Positions 11,290-23,859 of a stretch of DNA of 64,000 nucleotides are shown in pieces; position 1 is the stretch's first letter; each line of letters begins with the position of its first letter. The stretch is from Conus ventricosus (lineage: Eukaryota; Mollusca; Gastropoda; Neogastropoda; Conidae). The stretch spans positions 102,100,511-102,164,510 of the forward strand of contig CM031602.1 of the NCBI GenBank assembly GCA_018398815.1, written 5' to 3'. The notes beneath the pieces are model-generated. The model made no database searches. It saw only the letters and a program-made list of their open reading frames with translations, and had not been told where the DNA came from. A program made the position numbers and the translations under genes.

Positions 11290-11830
11290 TGCTCGCACTC
11301 TCTGACTTAAACAAGGATGTGGTCGAACTGGACGATCTGTCTCTTGGACCCCTGAATGTGCATTAGCGTTACAGAAGATCAGAGTATTTTAATCGTCGGC
11401 AACCAGTTTTTGATGTTACCTCAGTTAGGTAAGCCCTTTGTTCTGTGAACTGATGCAAGTTCTGTTGGGCTAGGTGGCTGTACAGCTGCGGAGATGAATG
11501 TACTACACCCAGTTGTATTTGGGAGTCACAAGTTGTTTGATCGTTAGAAATCCTACAGTACCATCGAAACGAGAATGTTTAGCCATTTCTGGCTGTTCAA
11601 AATTTTCGTTCCATACCATTGGGGAGTCAGGTTTATACTTCCAAGCAGACCATCGCCCTTTGACGTATCTGCACAACGCAAATTTCAGATTCTCGGGATT
11701 AGCGTTGGGCATTGTCGCTGCAAGGAATTCTTGCTCTCAATGGAACAACTTCCCGGATACATCTAACATTTATCGCAGAACTTGCCTACTCGTTCTTGTG
11801 CAAACCAGTCCTGTCCCTTAAGATGGGGTT
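11290..11830 (+). pseudogene. pol: pol of LTR retrotransposon B: RT/RNase H junction
   Basis: Scattered over three frames are QFLMLPQLGKPFVL and TDASSVGLGG (about 11409-11475), HPVVFGSHKL, YSTIE and ECLAI, and then HRPLTYLHNANF (about 11650-11690). These are the RNase H domain of a Ty3/Gypsy element. The sequence runs through the expected position of the RNase H end (about 11800) and about 130 bp later reaches a purine tract and probable LTR. No integrase follows, again placing RNase H last in pol. Confidence 0.75.
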
Positions 11831-11953
11831 TGAGTTACATCCCTGTTTATGATGTTCTTTTTCATGTACGTTTCTGGAATTTTGGTGACCTGGATTGTTT
11901 TCCTTCTTCCTCTTGTAAAAACAATTCGGCGGACAATGTTTTTTTTTTTTTTT

Positions 11954-13623
11954 ATGGAGGGGAGTATGTGACGGACCGTTTTTCATTGGGTCCCATCAAC
12001 ATTTCGGTGTGACGGTGCTTACCGGAAGATAGTGTCCGAGCGGTATGCACAAGTTCAACGACTGCTTACTCACGCGTGATGCTATAAAACCGGTATGCTG
12101 GATCAGTTAGGCAGTCTCTACAGATATTCCGTCCGGCCACTCCCCGTATACCGAAGGCCGAATAGGGACACAAGTGTTTGAGTCTGCGTAGCCAGGTACT
12201 TAATGAATGTTTGGTTTTTTTAGTAGCGACTGAACCTCCTCAAGCGCTCATCTGAAGATTTTTATTTATTTTTTTAAAAAAGAGGGAAAAAAGAATGTAT
12301 TTTTCTTACTCTATATCCTATGACTTGGTAGGGTACAAAACGGAATTGGTGTTTTCGTAAATGTGAATAGATGAAATGAATTTAATATGACGGTGGTCTA
12401 CCAGAAAGGAAAGAAAAAAATTTTATTTTGTGATTTAAAACTGGTTATGCACTTCATGAGAAGAAAAAGTGTCTATTCTAATATGGATTGCAAGAAGAAT
12501 GAGAGTTTTGATGCTATGATAATAAGCACCCGAGTGAGCGACATAGACATTTGTTTTCATCTGATGTGTGATGTGTTTACATGGGTATCAATATATTTGT
12601 TGTTAACCAGAGTGTGGTGGAAATCTTTCCCTACATATATTGAATTGATGAATCGAAATAAGTGTACATTCTGGTGTTACAAGAATAGAAATGAACATTT
12701 GTTGAATTGACGACAGACATGATTATATGAAGAATTGAACATTCTTGTTTACAAGAAAGCAATTAACATGGATGGGAAATAAGAAAGACATTTAAAGTTA
12801 CGGTAAAAAAAAATCAATTGTGAAATCATCCGTATGCAATTACTTGTGATCATTGTTTATTGAAGAGGATCCAGATGGAAATACTTTCCTAAGTTTGAGG
12901 AAGACTAGACGTAAAAGGTTTATAAGAAATCATTTTCTGTGCAGTGTTATGCTTCCGGAAAAGGAATCTGTAGTGTGATGAATCCGGAAAAGGGAATCAT
13001 TGTAATGCTAACCTTTTTGAAAAAAAAAAAATTGTATTGTTGTTCACACGAAATGCTGCGGTGTAGTCTCAAGGTCATAGAAAAATAAGATTGTTGGTAA
13101 TGAATATTAACGAATGAAATGTTATATGTGGCTCAAGTTCTAACAAGAAATTAAGTAGATTAATCGACAAGACTGTAGTTGTGGAAATCTAAAGAAATTG
13201 GGCCTGATAAGTCAAGGTGTTAAACAGTTCCCCCCAGGTTGATATTGTTCGCCTGGACAAGGGAATAGCTACTACCCAGGTGAGGGGACGAGGCCGTGAT
13301 TGTGTGGACGGCCCCGACTCACCAACCTGACTGCTGTGGAGCGTCGGTCGGAGAGCCAACCTCTGCCCTAAGCCATCTAACAACTACTGTGTTATGTTTT
13401 GATGGCTCAAGCAGCAACCAACAAAAGAAGATTCGCTCCAGTTGCCTGGCCGTTCCAAGTAAATGGATGAATGGGTAGTGTGTAAGTAACCCCTAAATTT
13501 CGTGCATGCAACCACAATGTTCTGAGTGAGAGTCAGACAACACAGACACATACACACACGCCTTTACCATCCGTAACACTGAATACATCTTGTATATAAT
13601 GAAGTTTGTGGGGCGTATGTCAC
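11954..13623 (+). repeat. Probable 3' LTR of element B (right boundary uncertain)
   Basis: The purine tract ATGGAGGGGAG (11954-11964) is followed by TGTGACGG at 11967, a plausible LTR start. A TATA box (TATAAAA, 12083-12089) with possible initiator sequences about 25-30 bp downstream fits an LTR promoter. The end is a guess: GTCACA at about 13618-13623 roughly mirrors the start. Otherwise the stretch is AT-rich and non-coding. No second LTR copy is in the window to confirm it. Confidence 0.4.
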
Positions 13624-13774
13624 ATGTCGAATGACACTAATGCAAACATATACTGTCATTCCAGTGAGATACCACAATTATGGAATACAGTAAACTCTGG
13701 CCGGGACAATGAATATGTTATGTTGTGACACAGCGCTATAAACATTATCATTTCAAGTCTGATTGCATTGTGCT

Positions 13775-13858
13775 GCGTGTGTGTGTGCGTGTGTGTGTGT
13801 GTTGTTTGGGTGTGAGTGTGTGTGTTGTGAGTGGTGTGTGTGTGTGTGTGTGTGTGTT
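13775..13858 (+). repeat. (TG)n microsatellite
   Basis: Interrupted TG dinucleotide repeat lying about 40 bp left of the element C LTR. Open frames on either strand here are artefacts of the repeat. Confidence 0.9.
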
Positions 13859-13894
13859 GTCGTTGTTGTTTGGTTTTACGCCCCTTTTCTTCAT

Positions 13895-16129
13895 TGTCAT
13901 CGTCACTGACATTGCACTTGAGCCAGTACACTGTATGTACAAATGTTACAGATAGATCTAGTTGAGGCCGACTCATGTTTGAACTGTGCATGTGCGACTG
14001 ATTATGTTCCAGTGTCAGTGTAACTTTGCTTATATGTTCCCATCATAGTCACAAATTGTCCTCTAAAAGTGCTAGGGAGAGCCGGCGAACATTTTCCGGT
14101 TCACGTCGCATGCAGTGTGTGCGTCAGTGGATATCTGTGTGACAGCACAGCTTGGAAGAGGGTTAGGAGGTAATCTTGAACTATAGTATGTTATATTGTC
14201 GCGGAATGTGTGGGAGTCAAGATAGGAGTATCATGCATCAACTCACTGTGAGTTGCCCAATCATAGTTAACCTTACGTTTGAATTAACCAAACACAGCCA
14301 AGTTTACTGTACAAGCAGGCTGGGGGTTAGGTGAACTGTCGCTCAGTGTTTTTTTGTCATCTTGTTTTTCAGAGTGGAAGTCCTGACGTTGTGTGTGTTT
14401 GATTCTATGTTGAAAGTCCAGGTGAAGTCCATCTAGAACCTTGTGTTCATGTTCGGCTTAAGGATTACCGGAGCTTGCCTTGAGTCGGAGGGGACTGAAT
14501 TCTGTGTTATGTTTCCCCCCTGTTAATTGTAATCTTTCTCGCTGTTGGAGGTACAGTAGAAGAACTGTCCGTTACGTAATTGTGAAGACGTGGTTCTGCA
14601 TTTGTGTTTTAACTGTAACCGGATGTTCCTAGTCTACCCTGATGGGGATGAAGACTTGGTTTCTGCGTTCTTGTGAACTTAACAGTGTTCCTGAGACCTG
14701 GTGGGGTGAAGACTTGGTTGCTGCGTTTTCTATTGAACGTACCTGAGTAACCTGAAACCTGGTGGGTGAAGACCTGGTTGCTGGTGGTTCTGGTGCTGTA
14801 GACGTCCTGGTCATGGGATGGCCTAGGTGGCGCTGGACAACCCCTCTCGAGTTGGGCCAGGACATGTGTTTGGTTCAAGATAACTCCCTGTAATCCTTCC
14901 ATAGCTGTGCCCGTAATCCAGCCTAACTGGTGCCGTAATCCCCATAGCTGGTCCCTGAAATCCTGCCATAGTCTGGTCACGGGAATCCATGTTCGAGGAG
15001 TGACACAGCGTGGGCTACTCTTCCTGTTTGCTGTGACAGTCCGAGTGGTACATGTGAATGTTGACGTGACTAACAGGGCTGTTTTACGGTAACAACATTG
15101 AACCATTATTTCCAGACCAAGGAAATAGCCAAACATTCATCGGTCATGGAGCGGGACTACCCAGTGTGTGAAAGACACTAGCAAAAATCCTTAGTAACTA
15201 AATTTATTTAGTAATAGTATCATGCATAGTAGCTGGATTGAGGTATGATGGCCTAATTAGTCATTACATGTGCGAGTCGCTGGCTCTGCACAAGGGTTAT
15301 TGTTGTTTTTTTTTTTTTCAAGACAAATTTCTTTTGTGTGGTGGCACGACACATTTATACAACAATTTTTAACATTCTGGCCACATGGTTGGGCCATTCT
15401 CTGCGAGTAAATTATTAGCAACCCAGTTACTGATTATCAATCGGTCAAGCGTGTTTTAAGTGCCCAGTTGTTTGGAATGTGGACCCGTTAATATAATCTT
15501 GAAAGGTGTGAGGCATTACAGAATGTGTAGTTTTGTGCATTCAATATCGGTGAATGGTCTGTCACTGCGTTTCAAAATTTGTAAGTTCTGGGCATTCCTG
15601 CATTGTTGTTTGGTCTGTCATTGTGGTCTGGAATACATTCACTCTGGTTGCTAGGCTTTGTGTATGAGCCAGTACGTGAATTTGTTGAGTAAGTCTCGAT
15701 TTCAAGTGTCCTTTGAGCCAATAGCCCAAGTAGTATCGTCGTGTGGGTTGTAATGCACGGTAGCGATGCATTCGCAGCCAGGGCATGGGCACATGGGGAT
15801 TTGACCCTAATTAAGGTTAGTCCATTGTTAATTTTCATGACCTTGCGTAAGTTTGGATTGTGCATGGTGGGTGGGGGGGTGACAAGAATCTGTGTGCGAA
15901 TTGGGTAAGTGGTTGAATGTTTGAGTTAAGAGAAAATGCTTGAATTGGGTATAGGTGGAATATTCAGTGGTATGGACCCCCCATTGTCGTGTTTGATGAA
16001 ATTATACATGATGTTGAACTGTTTCATCTGTTTCTGGACGCTTATTATGAGTTGGGGCGTTAGGTCATGTAAAGGTCTGTAGCGACATTCTGACCTCCAA
16101 TTTAGTTTCAGGTCTTAGCGAGCCTGACA
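13895..16129 (+). repeat. 5' LTR of LTR retrotransposon C (about 2.2 kb)
   Basis: It aligns along its length with 25362-27537, with many substitutions and indels. Shared landmarks include GAGCCGGCGAACATT near 14080, GCCCAATCATAGTTAACCTT near 14255, TAGCAACCCAGTTACTGATT near 15415 and CTTAGCGAGCCTGACA at the end. The start reads TGTCATCGTCAC and the end CCTGACA. The divergence from the 3' copy is clearly greater than in element A, so this insertion is older. Confidence 0.85.
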
Positions 16130-16986
16130 TATGGTGAGATGCAGGGTACAATTAGGGGTACGTAGGATTAAAATAGTTTATAAGGAAGGGTTGGTTAAAT
16201 GGAGGTTGTTAGGGGAACTTCAGGCAAGATACAGACTCACTCTGAGTGTAAACAATAAGGAACTCAGAGTAGTCGTGGTGGATGTAGGGTGCGTTCCCTA
16301 GTAAGGGTGGAGGCTATACAACAGCACTCATGCGTGGTAAGACCTCCAATTACCGTTGTAATGTGTGGGAAGTGATGGTCTTAGTCTGTAATTTCTGTTT
16401 TAGTCATGGGGTCAACGATAGTGGTAAATAACTCCCTAATTATTTTATTTTCTGCATTTGTTGTAGAAAACTGTAGTTATATTGTTTGCGTCTCCATTTG
16501 TTGTGGGAAAACTACAGCAATTAACATTTTATGCGCAATTCGTTGTGGTTCATATGTGTCGACCAGATGGTTGTGGGCATGGCCAGAGGGGGCTAGTAGG
16601 TGATAAGTAGTATGGATTTGACATTGTTGCAGCTGTTTGGCAAGAGGGCCATCTTATGTTATCTTTGACAATCCAGCGTTGGTGCGGTTTTTTCTCGGTG
16701 TGTGTGGCTCTTGCGAGTTAGTTTCCTCTTGAAAGGGTGGACTTTGAAGTATTGTGACACCAACATCAATGTGATGGTTTTATGAGCGGCCGAGAAGTAG
16801 TTGTAACTTTGGCATTTGATTGTATCGGTTTAGTTCAGTACCCAGTTACATAGAACCGGGAGGCTGCAGATCCAAAAAACCCCATAGTGTATATCCAATT
16901 TGTATGTCTTGTCTGCAAGCGCACAACGGAACGGTTAGCTAGATTCAGACCCTAGAATCAAAGGAGATGACTACTGGTGGGATACT
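16130..16986 (+). other. Element C leader
   Basis: Non-coding leader between the LTR and gag. The bases after the LTR (TATGGTGAGATGCAGGG) hold the expected position of a primer-binding site, but I could not match them to a specific tRNA. Confidence 0.55.
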
Positions 16987-17386
16987 ATGGAGGCCAAAAA
17001 GGAGTTGAAGGCGAGCTACAATGCCGAGGGGATGGAATTTTGGATTTGCAGGGCAGGACTTAACCTGTATATCAACGACGGAGTCCTGTATGCTAAATCA
17101 CGCGTGATGAGTATGGAAAGGATAACGAGAGCAAGAGCGTAGGGAGGAGAGGGAGTTATAAACTGCAGTTGTTGAAGGAACCGCAAAGCCTAGAAGAAGA
17201 GCAGCAGAGTGTGATCGACTCGCTAAAAAGGAGCAGGATGAATGGATCAACAGGCTTGTGATTGAGAGAACGCCAAGCCGAGGCGGACAGAAGGGCAAAG
17301 AAGAAGCAAAATAAAGAGAGAGAGAGATGTAGAGAGAGAAGAGAGAGAGAGATAGAGAAGAGAGAGAGAGCGAGAGACTCAAGACA
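16987..17386 (+). pseudogene. gag: gag of element C, 5' part
   Basis: The ATG at 16987 opens MEAKKELKASYNAEGMEF, a short globular N-terminus. It is followed, after frame changes, by a charged helical region (RREREEREYKL, ERQAEADRRAKKKQN) and a GA-rich tract that encodes Arg-Glu runs. This coiled-coil arrangement resembles the gag proteins of elements A and D. The gene is interrupted at 17386 by a LINE and resumes near 20920. Confidence 0.7.
17308..17386 (+). repeat. (GA)n tract, left flank of the LINE in gag C
   Basis: Interrupted GAGAGA repeat forming the gag Arg/Glu-coding region. A matching tract lies on the other side of the inserted LINE at about 20920-20991. Confidence 0.9.
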
Positions 17387-18399
17387 CACGACATTCAAAA
17401 ACTTTATTACTCAGGATAGAGTTTAGGCAGTGCCTCAATCTTTCCAATACTGTCCATGCTATTCTACAACATTCAACTAAACACACTGCACATATTAATA
17501 AATGTAGAAAACAAAGAAGAATATAGCCAACAATATAATAATAACAATTAACCAATAGTAATAAGAATAATAATTATTTTTTAAAAAAAATAAAAATAAA
17601 AAAAAAAAATAATAAAAAAAAAAAATCCATTACAAATTACACAAACATAATCAAGCCGTACGTGTGCGTTCACCATGCTCGCACAACGCCCACACATATA
17701 CGCACGCACGCGTACACCCACACACACTCAACCCACCCACCCACGCACACATACATACCTACACATTTTTCATCAGCTAATTAAGCAAACATAAAAGTAG
17801 GACGTTGAGACTATGATCACAAGTAGATTATTGTTCCAAGTAAATGATTATGTATTGCTGATTTGAAGGACGGCAGTGATTGACATGTTTGGGCAGACGA
17901 GGAAGAAGACCACACCGATGTACCAAAAAATTGCACAACAAGATTTGAACAAATCAATGCGGACACGTGGTAAAAAGTAATTATTTGAATCATAACGCGT
18001 TGTGCCATATGGATAAACTCAGCAAAATTATGATTGGCGGCCAATGTTTGCATGGACTTTAAACATTATACTGCCTTATTATAGATCATTGGCTCTGCAG
18101 TGGTAGCATCATTAGTTTTGCGAATTTGCCCGTGGTTGAAAGAAACTTGTCGGGAAGAATTCAGCTTAATCCCCGCCTAATCATATAGTTGATTCTTTTT
18201 TAAGTGAGTTTCACACCGGCAACCACTCCAGACAGTGAGACGCATAGATGATGTGAGAAAGGCAATGGGGCATCAAAAATATTTCCCGGATGTGAGGTGT
18301 TTCAACATAATAAACTGAGTTATTGAGCAAAAACTACTTGCGATCCAAACTGTTGCAAACATGATTTAGATATGTGATTGCATTTAAAATATCACAATA

Positions 18400-18800
18400 A
18401 TCCACGCCTACACACGGAGTTCGTAACCCTGCACGATCAAGGTTTCACTCATTTTTAGGCTCAACATAAAATGCTGTCGGTTGATGTTTCTGTCTCGCTG
18501 CTAGGACCATACATATTTGTTTTGTGCGGATTAAGACCATTCGGTTTTGGTTGCACCATTCTACAGCCATCATATTATTACTTGTTGTAACGAATATTTG
18601 TACAGACAAGATGTTTATATCACTACAGTGAAGAGAACTGTCGTCAGCGAACAGAATCACCGATGACAATCATTGGTGAGATATTAGCATCGTAGGTCAT
18701 TTAATAAAAATACAGAAGAGAAGATGTCCCAAGGACAAGCCCTGTTGGAACACCACAGCTCACTATTCCTTCAGAGGACTAAGTACCGATAAAAGAAAAC
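18400..18800 (-). pseudogene. LINE in C: reverse transcriptase palm
   Basis: On the minus strand CGVPTGLVLG (about 18758-18730) is followed downstream by SSVILFADDSSLHCSDINIL (18666 to about 18607). These are the motifs of a CR1/Jockey/Rex-like reverse transcriptase palm, with the catalytic FADD at 18651-18640. Frames between and around these segments are broken. Confidence 0.75.
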
Positions 18801-19899
18801 ACGCGTGGGACCTTTTTCAAGATAAGACGTGAAGCAGTTGACATACAGTCCGACTTTTGAACATAAGCATCATTTTTTTAATAATACGTTGTGGTCACAG
18901 ATCAAACGCTTTCTAAAAAACGAGAGTTCTTCTTACGTTGCTGGCTGATAGCCATGATCCCAGAGCGGTTTAAGGCCGTGTGGCATGAGTGATATCGACA
19001 AAGCCTGACTGAAATGGGTGGAACAGTTTGGATGTACCATATGTTTAGATAGGTGTTAGTGAACATGCATCGTCAAAGGGTTGTCGATACAACGGATTAA
19101 AAGAGAATTGGTCTAAAATTGTTTTAAATCAGTGAGATCGTCTTGGATATGGGTAAGGATCTAACATTTGCTGCCTTTAGACCACATGGAAAACATTCTG
19201 ATCAATACACAATTATAAACATACGTAAGGGTATCAACAATGTAAGGTAGAGCAAGCTTGAGTATAGAAGCATTTAAGTTATCAGGACCCATTGCATTTA
19301 ATTTTTTAGTTTTGAAATTAAGGAACCAACTTCATATAATAGCAAACAAGGGTGATGCTAAATGAAATCTCTAGTATTTCAATCGTTCTTGGCAAAACGA
19401 TTGGAGAACAGCGGAGTCTCATAACGATTAAAGAATGTGACACTGCAGCTGTATGAACAGATTCAGTTACCTGAAGAAATAATGTGGAAAAATAGTGTTA
19501 GCAGACCACATAGTCGCAGAATTATCTGATTTCTTTACTCGACTTGTCAGACAATTCATTAACAGCACGCCAAAATGATGCAGTATCCCTGTGTGCTTAT
19601 CAGTATCCTAAACTGCTCAGCTTATGATTTTCAAACTAGATCTGATACTCTGTTACTCTGCTTTTTATATTAATCACACTTTATTTAGACCGGTTTTAAG
19701 TGCATCCTTAGTGCCCTATTCTATAATAATGTCTTTAGACAGCAGCTGGGAATTACTCTGTGTTCTAACCCTTTTTCTCTAAGTGGGCATGTTTCTCAGC
19801 CGATTGAGAGTAAAGAAATTCTACCAGAAATTATACGCTTCATTTGGATCTTGTGTACTTGAGTACACTGTAGAAAGGAGCTATCTTAAGTCGAGAAAA

Positions 19900-20240
19900 A
19901 TTCCCCTTACCTGAAATTTCATGCGCAGCAGCGATATTGAATGTTGTGTGGTCCCTTATTCTGTTGCTTTGGGAGTTTTTACAAGACCAAGTACACAAAA
20001 TGAGCACAGTGGTCGCTGATGCTTTTGTTGACCCACTGTTTATAAAGGGATACCATGCTTTGTTGTTCAGAGAATATGATCCATAATTTTATAAGATGTC
20101 TTTGCGCGATTCTATTTGGATTATGAATAAGCTGATGCAAGCCAAAGCGTGTGGTGTTCGCATCCCAGGCAAGCTGCCGTTTGAAACAGATCATTGTTAA
20201 AATCACCAAGAAGAATGACCATTTTGGATAGCTATATATA
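19900..20240 (-). pseudogene. LINE in C: apurinic-like endonuclease C-terminal part
   Basis: The minus strand reads VILLGDFNNDLF with GDFN at 20207-20196, the conserved block of the endonuclease/exonuclease/phosphatase fold that nicks target DNA in LINEs. Downstream it continues with a region whose pattern resembles the end of this domain (DHTTFNIA near 19940). The upstream catalytic blocks are not clearly readable. Confidence 0.65.
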
Positions 20241-20919
20241 CATCATCCATCAATGTACAAGTAGTCATACCCAAAGGAAAGTGGCAGTCGGGATTCCTTA
20301 CACATATCCAACTAGAAGAAGGGGCAGAGTTGGAGGGTTGACCTGCAGCCACATACATTCAACATTATCAGGCTCAAGGTCACGCCGCCGCCTATTTTTG
20401 TACAGTGAGCGATTGCTCTGATGAAAATATATTCCAAGTCCTGTTTTCACCAGAGTGAAGAGCATCGCGGTCGGACCAAAGTTATAGTTAGTATGGATAA
20501 AGCTTTATCAGTGAAACGGGAGTCCAGCGAGTTTCATCTAAGACCAAGCAGATGAATAGAAGGGGAGTCGTTTAGAAGAAAGACAGACCTCATGAATCTT
20601 AATTGGCAATGCAAAACATTTATGTGTCCAATCGTAATCCAGTAACATTATTAATTACATTACAAATGGTCCATTGTATTATTTCTATAGCAAAATCCTG
20701 AGCAATAAAACAAAATAGATATACTGATACAAACAACAATTACAAATATAAAACAGCAATAAAAAATATCTAAGAACACGACAAAATCAGAAAGCAGGGC
20801 ACTGAAGTACAGACCCAAGGACAATTCAAGTATGTGCACAGATGTGAAGATTATAGGAAACGACGATTTTTGGCACGTTAAACTTGTCGTTCAGAATTGT
20901 ATAGTCCAAGAACCGATTA

Positions 20920-21800
20920 ACGAGAGAGAGAGAGAGATAGAGAGAGAAGAGAGGAGAGAGAGGAGAGAGAGAGAGGAGAGAGAGAGAAATGGTGGAGATA
21001 AGAGGTAGCTAAGAGCCAAGGACAGAAAGTGGCCGACAGGAAGCCACGACAAACTAAAAAAAACTTTTGGCAGCCAATGAGAGATGAAGAGGCTTGTAGA
21101 TGAATACCTACAGCATTTTGAGCTGGAAGCCAAGCTGAGTTGGTTTGGCATCCCAACTGCATGGGCATTTTTCATTATGGCTCTGCTGGAAGGGAAGGCT
21201 ATGGATGCCGTTCCTTAAGTTACTGCAGATAAGTTGTGAGGTCTATGCAGACGTAAAGCTGCTTGCTCAGGTATTTTCGCCCTCAAACGCAGACGCCTAC
21301 CAACAAAAGTTCCAGAAGGATGGAACAAAGGAGCTGAAACATTTTGAGCAGATGCAGGACAGGGGCTTAGGGCATGTTTCTCCAAGTAGCGGTATACTGC
21401 TTGACAAAGGATCAAACTAACCTAATGAATGTCCTTAGATTATTCCTAACAGAGCACCTAAACGACCAGCTCTCTGCTGATAATTATCAAAGAAAGGAAT
21501 CCTCACCGAAGGATGCAGAAGAAGTGGCTGCACGTGCTACTCGCCTGCAGAGGCCAAGAGAGCCGATGAGGAGGTGCAGAGCGAACGAGCTCATGAGGTC
21601 AGCCTCAGGCAAAAGTAGAGGGCAAAGCGCCATGCCATGAAGCAAAACCACCAGTGAACAGCACCCAAATGGATTAGAAAGCCTGTCCAGGAAATGGCGT
21701 ATAACACCACAGTCATTACCTAACGCCAAGGGGGCTAAGACGAGTTGGTGTGCGGCGACAAGGGCAACTACTGAGTGCGTCGTGTCCACAAAGAAGGCTT
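20920..21800 (+). pseudogene. gag: gag of element C, 3' part
   Basis: After the second GA tract (20920-20991) the gag core resumes in several frames: ELEAKLSWFGIPTAW (about 21120-21165), CEVYADVKLLAQVFSPSNAD (21236-21295), YQQKFQK, and NVLRLFLTEHLNDQLSADNY (21428-21487). This is the helical retrotransposon gag core also seen in elements A and D. A knuckle-like VCGDKGNY near 21750 marks a decayed zinc finger. The gene is dead here through frameshifts. Confidence 0.75.
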
Positions 21801-21879
21801 AGGCGACAAAGGGAGCACAGGTGGGCAGGGCAACAAACCATCGGTGGCTAGAGTACAGGCATTGGGCCGAGTTTGAGAG

Positions 21880-22215
21880 CCCGGGGGGGGGGAGGAGAGG
21901 CCCGAGAGCCCACTGTCCCCTCTGCATTACTTGTGCTGCGAAGCATTACACCACCACTGTTCACAGTTACTGTGAATGGTGGCCAAAGTGTGAGAGGTCT
22001 TACGAGACCACTGGAGCTACAAATACTGAAGTGGCTGAAGCACTGGTTGACCTTAGGACTACATTGGGAAGTGGTGGATGTAAGATGGCAGAGAGTGGCA
22101 CCTTCGTACAAGGTACCTGTGGCCAAGTGCATGTATCGTACACCGATCGTGGAGGGCAACAAGTTTTTACAACTGTTAGAAACCCTTTGAGCAAGTCCTT
22201 AATGGGGAATTGGGC
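21880..22215 (+). pseudogene. pol: pol of element C: aspartic protease
   Basis: The flap-side block TTGATNTEVAEALVD (about 22008-22055) matches the DTG-A-T protease signature with the catalytic Asp codon apparently changed to Thr. It is followed by VPVAKCMY, EGNKF and a C-terminal stretch near 22180. Because of indels the substitution could be real decay or sequence error. Position directly after gag and before integrase supports the call. Confidence 0.65.
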
Positions 22216-22479
22216 TGCTAATGAATAGGAAGAAGCACCCAGCAGAAAGTACCAGGTACGAGAATCCCACCGCAGTGATGGCTGTCATGACCATGAGCCC
22301 ATGCCAAGATGCAGTGAGAGAAACCAACCAAGTGATTGCCTATCAAAAGAGCAATTCATTAGGGGGTGGGACTTCAAAGACGCAAATATGCAGGAGGAAG
22401 ACCCAACCGTTGGATGCACCCCGCGGGCACACAGAGACTGGGTGTACGACGCTCGGTCAGTGTGAGTTCCCAAGTGTAT

Positions 22480-23580
22480 GAGGCTTGAGTCATGAATATG
22501 GCACACCTGATGTACACCCATGGCAAGGACACCTGGGGACTAAACGAACAAAAGCTAGATGCTGCATGACTTCTACATGCCTGTGAAATGTGCAAGGAAG
22601 TGGCTCCGGACTGGCAGATCATGCCCAGAATGTCAAAAACATAGACAAAAGGTAGAGTGCCACCAAGTGCCCCTAGTGAGAATCTCCTGTCACAAGGGAA
22701 TCCATTTGACAAAAGTGTAGAGGATCTGGTAGGGCCGATCATGTCCAGCGTTCCAGTCAGGGTAAACAGATTATCTTGTCCCAGTAGACTATTGCCACTG
22801 GTACCCCAGCAGCCACCGCACTCTGTAACATCGATACTGCCACAGTAAGCCGAAGAAGCATTGGTTCTCACCATGTGGTCAAGGACCAGGATTCCCGCAG
22901 TGTAACTATCAGACAGAGGGTCCCAATTCACCAGCGAAACTATTCCTGGAGGGTCCACAGACTCTTGGCGATCAAAGGATGAACGTCAACGTCTTATCAC
23001 CCCAATGAAACGGGCTGGTGGAACGTTACAATGCAACACTGAAGAAAGATGTCAGAAACGCCTTGCCAAGGAACAGCCAAAGGAATGGGACCGGCATGGA
23101 TTCAGGCTGCACTTTTCACATATCTAGAGGCCGCCACAGACAAGCAAGTGCATATCGCCATTCAACTGCACTACTGGAGACGGAGTTAGAGGGCCAATGA
23201 AGATCCACACGGAAAGCCTGGCCACACCCAGAAGAACCGAGACTCGAACTGGCAGCCGAATACGTCGTGTAGAGCTCGTACCATGATCGTGGACAACATG
23301 CGAAATCGAGAGGAAGCACTGAATCACGGCTGTGTGAGACCCCAAAAAGCGCCAGTTTGAACCGCAAGGCCAAGATCCGGGAGATCCGGCCCGGAGAGGC
23401 GAGTCATAAGTGCTTCGCCCCGAGAAGGTCAACAAGTTGACTGACATGGAAGGACCATACCGGGTAGTTAATCGGTTTAGGATAAGTGGATTACAAATCC
23501 AAATGGAACAGGGCACCAAGTATTCCATACGACTCTCCCTGAAAAAAGTACAATGAGAGAGAAGAGCCACCACAATCCCC
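22480..23580 (+). pseudogene. pol: pol of element C: integrase
   Basis: The H2C2 zinc-binding domain is recognisable in HPWQGHLGTKRTKARCCM (about 22518-22565) and the CEMCKEV-like block that follows. Core fragments occur near 22750-22900. NGLVERYNATLKKDV (about 23008-23055) carries the third catalytic glutamate region. The C-terminal domain (LRPEKVNKLTDMEGPYRV-like, about 23420-23465) ends near 23553. All fragments lie between protease and reverse transcriptase. Multiple frameshifts make it non-functional. Confidence 0.75.
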
Positions 23581-23859
23581 GGCAGCCAAGCGAAGCCGTC
23601 ACAACCCAACCAATAGGAAAACTGACAATGGAATGAACTGTAGACATGGGATCCTCACAGCTGATCAGGAGAAGTGAAGAAGAAAACCCAAATGACGGCG
23701 GTCATGAGGCAGTTTGTGATCGAGGTAAGAGAACTGAAGGAAGTGACCCCCATTACAACCAATGGACAGTACCTTTGATACCACTTGGAGCATCCCCCCC
23801 GAGGGGGAAAAAAAAAACAAAAGCAGATGATGTGGTAAATTGGAAATGGGAACGACCCA

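Larger units (their letters stand above)
17387..20919 (-). mobile_element. Non-LTR retrotransposon inserted in gag C
   Basis: A minus-strand LINE of about 3.5 kb with endonuclease and reverse transcriptase remnants. Its 3' end reads AATAAAGTTTTTGAATGT on the minus strand (about 17390-17410) and then runs into (TC)n, which is the complement of the gag GA tract. The 5' end lies against the second GA tract near 20920. An A-rich and CA-rich segment (17520-17760) forms part of its 3' untranslated region. The whole open frame is broken by numerous stops and indels. Confidence 0.75.

Noticed and set aside
16406..16603. 65-codon frame in the leader of element C
   Set aside because: No domain and no conservation visible; it is in the untranslated leader upstream of gag.
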